Origin: Sporomusaceae bacterium
GTDB lineage: Bacteria; Bacillota; Negativicutes; Acidaminococcales; JAJUGR01
Direction of reading: 5' to 3'
NCBI GenBank assembly: GCA_029265905.1
Contig: JAJUGR010000018.1
Location: forward strand, 1 to 47,611
Length of the DNA: 47,611 nt
The notes below the pieces were generated by a model, which made no database searches, was not told the origin of the DNA, and saw only the letters and a list, made by a program, of their open reading frames with translations. Both the position numbers and the translations under genes were made by a program. Position 1 is the stretch's first letter. Every line of letters begins with the position of its first letter. Below are positions 42,080-47,611 of the stretch, in pieces.

Positions 42080-43459
42080 ATGGCGGAAAAAAGCCGCAGC
42101 ACAAATGAAAATCCCTGCCACATGTGCATGCCGATGGGCGGCATCCTGGCGATGAAGGGCATCGCCAACGCCATGGTCATAGTGCATGGTTCGCAGGGCT
42201 GCAGCACCTATATGCGCCGCCATATCGCCGAACACTTCAACGAACCGGTTGACGTGGGCTCGTCGTCCCTGAACGAAAAGGGGACGGTGTACGGTGGGGA
42301 GGCGCAGCTTAAGCAAGCGATCGACAATGTGCGCCGCGTCTACAAGCCGGAGGTAATCGGCATTGTGACGACCTGCCTGGCCGAAACGATCGGCGAGGAC
42401 GTGCGGCGTACCGCTGACATGTATCTGCGTGAGCGCAAGGACAGCGAGCCGCTGCATATCGCAACGGCTGCCACGCCCGGCTACGGCGACAGCTACACGG
42501 AAGGCTGGCAGGCCATGACAAAGAGCCTCGTCAGCCAGCTGGCCAAGCAGGTGGAGCGCCATGACGGGATCAACATCATCACCGGCCTGTTGAGCCCGGC
42601 TGATATTCGCGAATTGAAGCGCCTGTTCGACGAGATGCGTCTTGAATATACGCTGCTGCCGGATTATTCCGAGACGCTTGATCGGCCGTATTTGCCGTCC
42701 TACTCCAAAATGCCGGCCGGCGGCACGCCGGTCAGTGCCATAGAGAAAATGGGCGGTGCTAGGGCGACGATTATGCTGGGCTGTATGGGGCGAGAGGAAC
42801 TGTCGGCCGGCCGCTGGCTGGAAACGACCTACGGCGTGCCTTGCGTTGAATTGCCGTTGCCCATCGGCTTGGAAAACTGCGACCGCCTGCTGGACTGTCT
42901 GTCGGACATTGCGGGCGTGCCTGTTCCGAAGCGTATGGAGGGGGAGCGGGGCCGGTTGCTGGACGCCATGGTTGATTCGCATAAATATAATTTTGCTGGT
43001 CGGAGCGTGATATTCGGCGATCCGGACTGGGTATATGCCGTGACGACCCTCTGTATGGAAAATGGCATCCTGCCGCTGGCGGCCGCCACCGGCAGCCGGA
43101 TGGCCCGCCTGGCGGAACGGCTGGGCGAGCGTATGGCCAAGGAGCGGGAAACCTGCCGGATTGTGACGGGCGCAGATTTTGCCCTGATCAAAGCGTTGGC
43201 GGAAAACAACGGCGCCAACCTGGCGATCGGGCCGTCGGAAGGCCGCTTTTTGGAAGAGAAAGCCGGCATTCCGTTGGTGCGGCTCGGCTTTCCAATACTT
43301 GACCGCGTCGGCGGCCAGCGCCAACTGTCTATTGGCTACGCCGGCACGACGCAACTGCTGGACAGGGTCACGAATGTCTTACTGGAAAATAAATACAAAC
43401 ACTACCGGCGCAGCATGGCCAAGGCCCACTACCGGCCGGAAGCCTGCGCAGGAGAATAG
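42080..43459 (+). CDS. nifN: FeMo-cofactor scaffold protein NifN
   Basis: 459 residues, ATG behind AAGGAGGCGAAAAGC. NifK paralogue and partner of NifE. Cysteines in NPCHMCMPMGG, SQGCSTYMRRH and VTTCLAETIGED; SSLNEKGTVYGGEAQLK matches the NifN/NifK core. Separate from nifB here, unlike the fused NifN-B of C. pasteurianum. The C-terminus has a basic extension (KYKHYRRSMAKAHYRPEA). Confidence 0.94.
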   Translation: MAEKSRSTNENPCHMCMPMGGILAMKGIANAMVIVHGSQGCSTYMRRHIAEHFNEPVDVGSSSLNEKGTVYGGEAQLKQAIDNVRRVYKPEVIGIVTTCLAETIGEDVRRTADMYLRERKDSEPLHIATAATPGYGDSYTEGWQAMTKSLVSQLAKQVERHDGINIITGLLSPADIRELKRLFDEMRLEYTLLPDYSETLDRPYLPSYSKMPAGGTPVSAIEKMGGARATIMLGCMGREELSAGRWLETTYGVPCVELPLPIGLENCDRLLDCLSDIAGVPVPKRMEGERGRLLDAMVDSHKYNFAGRSVIFGDPDWVYAVTTLCMENGILPLAAATGSRMARLAERLGERMAKERETCRIVTGADFALIKALAENNGANLAIGPSEGRFLEEKAGIPLVRLGFPILDRVGGQRQLSIGYAGTTQLLDRVTNVLLENKYKHYRRSMAKAHYRPEACAGE

Positions 43460-43482
43460 AAAACAAGTGGAGGTGCTTGGCT

Positions 43483-44763
43483 ATGACATGCGGCGGTTGC
43501 GGCAACGCAAATGAACAATTCCCGGCAGACCTGGCGGAACAGACGGCCAAACACCCCTGCTACTCATTTGGCGCGCATGACCAATATGCGCGCATGCACC
43601 TGCCGATCGCGCCGACCTGCAATATCAGCTGCAATTATTGCAACCGGAAATACGACTGCGTCAACGAAAGCCGCCCAGGCGTGACCAGCGAGGTGCTGAC
43701 GCCTGAAGAAGCAGCGAAGAAAGCGGCCTGGGTGAAAAAAGAGCTGCCGCAGCTCAGCGTGATCGGCGTGGCCGGGCCGGGCGATGCCTTGGCCAACTGG
43801 CCGGCGGTGCGGGCGGCTTTGCAGCTGATCCGCGCGCAGGATCCAGACGTCACCTTTTGCCTGTCGACGAACGGCTTGATGCTGCCCGATTACGCGGAGG
43901 AAATACTGGCGCTCGGCGTGCGCCACGTGACCGTGACGGTCAATTGCGTCGACCCGGCCCTGGGAGCGAAGATTTACCGCCACGTGAACTTTGGCGGGCA
44001 GATTTTGACGGGCGAGGCGGGGGCGGAAGTCCTGCTGGCGAGACAGCAGGAAGGAATCGCCAAGCTGGTGGCCGGCGGTGCGCTGGTCAAGATCAATATC
44101 GTCATGATCCCCGGGCTCAACGAGCGGCATATTCCGGAGGTGGTGGCGCGCATGCGGCTGCTGGGCGTGTTCATGACGAACATCATGCCGCTGATTCCGG
44201 CCCCCGGCAGCGCCTTTGCCCACTATCCGCAAACGAGCCGCAAAGATCTGGAAGCGCTGCGCGACCGTTGCGCGGCGCTGCTGCCGCAAATGAGGCATTG
44301 CCAACAATGCCGGGCCGACGCCATCGGCCTGCTGAAAAAAGACGAATCGCAGCGCTTCCGTCTGCATCCGGCGGCGGAAGACTCCGCTCCGGCCAAAGCT
44401 GTGGCGACATACCGCATCGCCGTCGCCTCGCGCGAACGAAAACTAGTTGACCTGCATTACGGCGAGGCGGAGGAATTTCATATCTATCGGGTCTGTGGCC
44501 AAGACGCGGTCTTTTTGGAGACGCGGCAGCTGCCGCGCTACTGCAGCGGTCCCGATGCCTGCGATGCGCAGTCGGTTAGCCGCTCGGAAAACCTGCGGGT
44601 GATCGGCGACTGTGATGCTGTGGTCAGCCTGCGCGCCGGACAGGGGGCGAAAGAAAACCTGCAGAAGGCCGGAATCGTCAGTATTGAAACGTGCAATTCG
44701 GTGGAAGAGGGCGTGCGCTATGCGGCCAGCCGGCTGCAATGGGACACAAAAGCGGCTATGTGA
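43483..44763 (+). CDS. nifB: Radical SAM FeMo-cofactor synthase NifB with NifX-like domain
   Basis: 426 residues, ATG 9 bases after GGAGG. It builds NifB-co, the 8Fe-9S-C core. Radical SAM cluster motif CNISCNYC near residues 46-53, the conserved downstream GVAGPGDALAN, PLIPAPGSAFA, and the NifB signature CQQCRADAIG. The last 120 residues (VASRERKLVDLHYGEAEEFHIY and onward) are a NifX/NafY-type cofactor-binding domain. The Cys-rich N-terminus (CGGCGNANEQ) is typical of anaerobe NifB. Confidence 0.96.
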   Translation: MTCGGCGNANEQFPADLAEQTAKHPCYSFGAHDQYARMHLPIAPTCNISCNYCNRKYDCVNESRPGVTSEVLTPEEAAKKAAWVKKELPQLSVIGVAGPGDALANWPAVRAALQLIRAQDPDVTFCLSTNGLMLPDYAEEILALGVRHVTVTVNCVDPALGAKIYRHVNFGGQILTGEAGAEVLLARQQEGIAKLVAGGALVKINIVMIPGLNERHIPEVVARMRLLGVFMTNIMPLIPAPGSAFAHYPQTSRKDLEALRDRCAALLPQMRHCQQCRADAIGLLKKDESQRFRLHPAAEDSAPAKAVATYRIAVASRERKLVDLHYGEAEEFHIYRVCGQDAVFLETRQLPRYCSGPDACDAQSVSRSENLRVIGDCDAVVSLRAGQGAKENLQKAGIVSIETCNSVEEGVRYAASRLQWDTKAAM

Positions 44764-44783
44764 CGAAAAGGAGGCGAAGCTTG

Positions 44784-45422
44784 ATGGCCAAAGAGATCGC
44801 TGTACTCACCGACGCCAGCGGCAGCCTGGCGGCCTGGTCGGAGGGCGGGCGGCTGTCTGTCTTCCGACGGGAAAACGGCCTGTGGCATGAACTTGCCGCG
44901 CATGACGTCGCCCTGGATATGAGCGGAGGCATAAGCGGCTTGCGCCGTCAAATGGCGGATATAATCGCGTTGTTGGGCGAGTGCACGATCGTGTTGGCGG
45001 CAACGGTGACCGGTGTGCCCTATTTTGAACTGGAGAAAGCCGATATTTCCATTTGGGAAATGAGCGGGCCGTTTGAAAAGCGCATGTTGGAAACGGTGCT
45101 GCAGGAGGAGGCGCTGGCTGAACAAGAACGGCGGAGCAGCGCCCCGGTGGCCGTGCCTGCGCCGGAGCACTTGGGAAATGGGCGCTACCGCATTTCGATC
45201 AAGGAAGTCCAGGAAAAGGGCGGCATTACCTCTAAGCAGGTGCTGCAGGGGTTTTTGCAAAAAGGCTGCTTTGAGGAAGTCGATATCCTATGCGCGCACG
45301 TGCCGCCTTGGCTAGAGGGTGAATTGGCTGTTGGCGCCTTGACGGGGCATGTGGAAAAAAGCGCCGCCGGCGTGCGGCTCACCGTGCGCCGGGCGGCGAA
45401 AACCACAGGCAAGGAGGCGTGA
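44784..45422 (+). CDS. AnfO-family nitrogenase accessory protein
   Basis: 212 residues, ATG behind AAAGGAGGCGAAGC. It resembles the family named after Fe-only nitrogenase accessory protein AnfO: N-terminal strand AVLTDASGSLAAWSEGGRLSVF, a central LLGECTIVLAATVTGVPYFELEKADISIWEMSG, and a C-terminal YRISIKEVQEKGGITSKQVLQGFLQKGCFEEVDILCAHVPPWLE. The function of AnfO is not settled; it is linked to the alternative nitrogenase in other bacteria. Here it lies in a molybdenum nif operon with no anf structural genes in the window. Confidence 0.75.
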   Translation: MAKEIAVLTDASGSLAAWSEGGRLSVFRRENGLWHELAAHDVALDMSGGISGLRRQMADIIALLGECTIVLAATVTGVPYFELEKADISIWEMSGPFEKRMLETVLQEEALAEQERRSSAPVAVPAPEHLGNGRYRISIKEVQEKGGITSKQVLQGFLQKGCFEEVDILCAHVPPWLEGELAVGALTGHVEKSAAGVRLTVRRAAKTTGKEA

Positions 45423-45425
45423 AGC

Positions 45426-46460
45426 ATGGGCGAACGGCTATGGATCGATCAGACTTTTGCCACCTTGCCGGACGGCATCAGCCGGCCGGCGCTGGCGGCG
45501 GCTGTGCTGTCAGCCGCGAAGCTGGGGCTTGGCCGGCAAGACATCAGCGTTAAGGCTTGGTCGGAAGGCGCCTTTGCCGCCGCGCTGCCGTCTTCTGCCA
45601 GAGGGGTTGTGGCACTCGAGCCTTGCGAAATACACCTTGCCTTTGCGCTGGGGTTTACGGCGCTTCGACTGGACTGCTGCTGGGGTGCCGGCGAGGCGGT
45701 CTGGGGTCAGGCGAGGGCGGCGGCTGAAACTGCGCTTGCCCTGGGGCTGGAAACGACGCTGTTGGTCAGCGACGCATCGGCTCTGAGCGGCCGGCAGCGG
45801 GAGGCGCTGTACGCTTTTTGCCGCTGCCATCCGTCGGTCAAGCTGGCGGTCGGCGACCGGGATGGCCTGTTGTTTCCGCTCCGCGTACCGGCGTTTGTGG
45901 CGGAAATGGCGACCTTGTCGCCAGGCGGCGTGAGCTTCTTTTTTGACAATTGCTACGACGTAGCCACGGCCAACGCCTGGGCGGCGTACGGCGCTGGGGT
46001 GCGCTCCCTGGCGGTATCCGTTGGCGGCGGCGCCTTCCCCGCCTGGGAGGAGTTGCTGCTGCTGTTGCATCGCCAAGGCGTGCCGGACGTTTTGCCGGAC
46101 AAGCTGGCAGGACGGTGCCGGACGCTGCTCGCTGGGCTGGGGCGCCCGGTGCGCAAGCAAAAGGCCGTCATCGGCTGCCGGATTTTCGCCCATGAGTCGG
46201 GCCTTCATGTCGACGGCATTGCCAAGGAGCCAGCCATATACGAGGCCTTTTCACCGGAACTGGTCGGGGCGGCGCGCAAGATTGTCGTCGGCAAGCATTC
46301 GGGACGGGCGGCCGTGCGCGTCAAACTATCCGCTCTCGGCTTACACGATGCGCCGGTGTCCGAGCCGCTTATGGCGGCGATCCGCAGTGCGGCGGTGACG
46401 AAATGCCGGGCACTGACGGACGAAGAGCTGCAGGGGTTGATCAAGGAGGTGGGGGCGTGA
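45426..46460 (+). CDS. Homocitrate synthase, omega subunit (split NifV)
   Basis: 344 residues, ATG behind AAGGAGGCGTGAAGC. NifV is divided in two, as in Clostridium pasteurianum, where the omega gene also comes first and is of similar length. The N-terminal 230 residues form a degenerate barrel without the DTTLRDGEQ catalytic loop. The C-terminal part keeps the subdomain motifs CRIFAHESGLHVDG (about 250-264) and VGKHSGRAAVRVKL (about 287-300), which complete the active site of the alpha partner. Homocitrate is the organic part of FeMo-co. Its stop overlaps the start of nifV-alpha. Confidence 0.9.
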   Translation: MGERLWIDQTFATLPDGISRPALAAAVLSAAKLGLGRQDISVKAWSEGAFAAALPSSARGVVALEPCEIHLAFALGFTALRLDCCWGAGEAVWGQARAAAETALALGLETTLLVSDASALSGRQREALYAFCRCHPSVKLAVGDRDGLLFPLRVPAFVAEMATLSPGGVSFFFDNCYDVATANAWAAYGAGVRSLAVSVGGGAFPAWEELLLLLHRQGVPDVLPDKLAGRCRTLLAGLGRPVRKQKAVIGCRIFAHESGLHVDGIAKEPAIYEAFSPELVGAARKIVVGKHSGRAAVRVKLSALGLHDAPVSEPLMAAIRSAAVTKCRALTDEELQGLIKEVGA

Positions 46461-47254
46461 GCGTGATCTTTGTTTCCGATACGACGCTGCGTGACGGCGA
46501 GCAGCAGGCGGGACTCGCCTTTGGCGCGCTGGAAAAGGCCTGCCTGGCAAAACTGCTGGCTGCTGCCGGCGTGGATGCGATTGAAGCCGGGACGCCGGCG
46601 ATGGGGCCAGAGGAGCAGAAAATCCTGCGACAGGTTATCGGCCAAGCGCTGCCCTGTCCTGTGATCGCCTGGAACCGGGCGGTGAAAAGCGATATTGACG
46701 CGTCGCTGGCCTGCGGCTTTTCCTGGGTGCACGTTTCTGTGCCGGTTTCCGACTTGCATATTGAAAAGAAATTGGGCAAAAGCCGCGCCCTGATCCTGGA
46801 GCAATTAGCTTGGTCGCTTGACTATGCTAAGCGACAGGGGGCGACGGTAACGGTAGGGGCGGAGGACGCCTCGCGCGCCGAGCCGGACTTTTTTCTTGCG
46901 GTAGCGCGGATCGCCGCGGCCCATGGGGCCAAACGCATCCGCTACGCCGACACGGTTGGCTGCCTGGATCCGCAAACAACGGCTGAATTGATGCGCTTCA
47001 TCGTGCCGGCCTGCCCCATCCCGATTGAGTTCCATGCCCACAACGATCTCGGCTTGGCGACGTCGAACACCCTGGCGGCGGTCGCGGCGGGCGTCACATG
47101 GGTCAGCGTTACAGCGGACGGCATTGGCGAGCGGGCCGGCAATGCCCCCTTGGAGCAGGTTGAAAAAGGTATCCGCCAGTTTGGTCTGGGGAAAACAAAA
47201 CTAGACCCCGTTGGCGTGCAAACGGTCGGCAGGCTGGTCAGGCGCTGGTGCTGA
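46457..47254 (+). CDS. Homocitrate synthase, alpha subunit (split NifV)
   Basis: 265 residues, GTG start behind AAGGAGGTGGG, overlapping the omega gene (GTGA). It carries the catalytic TIM barrel: SDTTLRDGEQQAGL (residues 7-20), GAEDASRAEPDF, RYADTVGCLDP, the metal-binding HAHNDLGLATSN (about 193-204) and DGIGERAGNAPLEQV. It condenses acetyl-CoA with 2-oxoglutarate together with the omega subunit. It is the last gene of the nif operon. No clear terminator follows before the rRNA promoter. Confidence 0.92.
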   Translation: MSVIFVSDTTLRDGEQQAGLAFGALEKACLAKLLAAAGVDAIEAGTPAMGPEEQKILRQVIGQALPCPVIAWNRAVKSDIDASLACGFSWVHVSVPVSDLHIEKKLGKSRALILEQLAWSLDYAKRQGATVTVGAEDASRAEPDFFLAVARIAAAHGAKRIRYADTVGCLDPQTTAELMRFIVPACPIPIEFHAHNDLGLATSNTLAAVAAGVTWVSVTADGIGERAGNAPLEQVEKGIRQFGLGKTKLDPVGVQTVGRLVRRWC

Positions 47255-47412
47255 TTTGGCGCGCGCTTTTTCCCGGACGGATGCTGGTCAAGGAGCGTTA
47301 GACGGCAGTTAATGAAAAATTAAATTTGGATGAATTTCGAAGCAATCGCGTCTTAAATTAAAAATACGGATAAATACAAATGAATATGGCAAAATACGAG
47401 ATAATAAAGCTG

Positions 47413-47442
47413 TTGAGAGAAGTAAAAGGGCTATGCTATTAT
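47413..47442 (+). promoter_or_regulatory. rRNA operon promoter
   Basis: TTGAGA and TATTAT are 18 bases apart, preceded by a long A/T-rich stretch (47312-47410) that could act as an UP element. I see no gene between 47255 and the promoter. Confidence 0.65.
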
Positions 47443-47448
47443 AAATGA

Positions 47449-47611
47449 GTCGCCGCTGAGAGGCGCGATGAACCGGGTCCTTGAGAACTGAATAAGAGAG
47501 AATGTCGGATGTGTGTGACACGGTTTTCACCGCAAGGTGGAAAACGCGTCAAAAACAATAAACTTAGTTAATACAAAGAGCCAAGCGTTCTTCGTAGATA
47601 ATTTTACGGAG
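47449..47611 (+). other. Leader of a 16S rRNA gene, reaching its 5' edge
   Basis: CTTGAGAACTGAATAAGAGAG is the type of pre-16S leader found in Firmicute rrn operons. A hairpin GTTTTCACC-GCAA-GGTGGAAAAC lies at about 47523-47545. The final bases TTTTACGGAG would be completed by AGTTTGATC beyond the window if this is the start of 16S rRNA; mature 16S would then begin about 8 bases before the window end. The rRNA itself is not in view, so this is inference. Confidence 0.6.

Overview
The window looks like chromosome of a spore-forming, strictly anaerobic member of the Firmicutes, most likely a Negativicute of the Sporomusa type. This is an inference from gene content. The order tRNA-Ser, SRP RNA, dnaX, ybaB, recR, bofA is the classic Firmicute arrangement, and bofA implies sporulation. 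Anaerobic glutamate fermentation through 3-methylaspartate and a nif operon with nifI1/nifI2 and a split nifV point to a clostridial-type anaerobe. Coding DNA is GC-rich. Almost all genes start behind strong AGGAGG-type ribosome binding sites.

Layout. (1) 1-140: 3' end of a group II intron. (2) 254-511: a small secreted His-rich protein with a relative at 27304-27654. (3) 674-8111: tRNA-Ala(CGC), then a 7.3-kb island bounded by a 16-bp repeat of the tRNA 3' end. The island carries a type I restriction-modification system (hsdM, hsdS, hsdR) and an AlbA_2/ATPase protein. It has no integrase, but five sets of about 11-bp tandem repeats that look like integrase arm sites lie in and beside it. (4) 8289-14670: Na+/H+ antiporter, Ca2+/cation antiporter, PaaI-type thioesterase, small unknown proteins, a possible 6S-like RNA and abgA. 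(5) 14933-15710: a ProQ/FinO RNA chaperone followed by a strongly predicted, unidentified structured RNA gene. (6) 16429-27189: GntR regulator with its operator, then one operon for the whole methylaspartate pathway: glutamate mutase (glmS, glmE, plus glmL), methylaspartate ammonia-lyase, a P-loop/tRNA_SAD protein of unknown role, citramalate lyase (citDEF) and a two-subunit class I mesaconate hydratase. Together these take glutamate to acetate and pyruvate. (7) 27209-32068: second small secreted protein behind a five-fold 11-bp operator, a TPR protein, a diguanylate cyclase whose start appears frameshifted, and a small CxxC protein. (8) 32298-35544: tRNA-Ser, SRP RNA, dnaX, ybaB, recR, bofA. 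(9) 35617-47254: a complex leader, then nifH, nifI1, nifI2, nifD, nifK, nifE, nifN, nifB, an anfO-family gene, nifV-omega and nifV-alpha. (10) 47413 to the end: promoter and leader of an rRNA operon, stopping at or just before the first bases of 16S rRNA.

The most unusual material is non-coding: the RNA gene next to the ProQ homologue, the nifH leader (consensus promoter, two tandem terminators and an oppositely directed short RNA antisense to the leader), and the 11-bp tandem repeats of the island.
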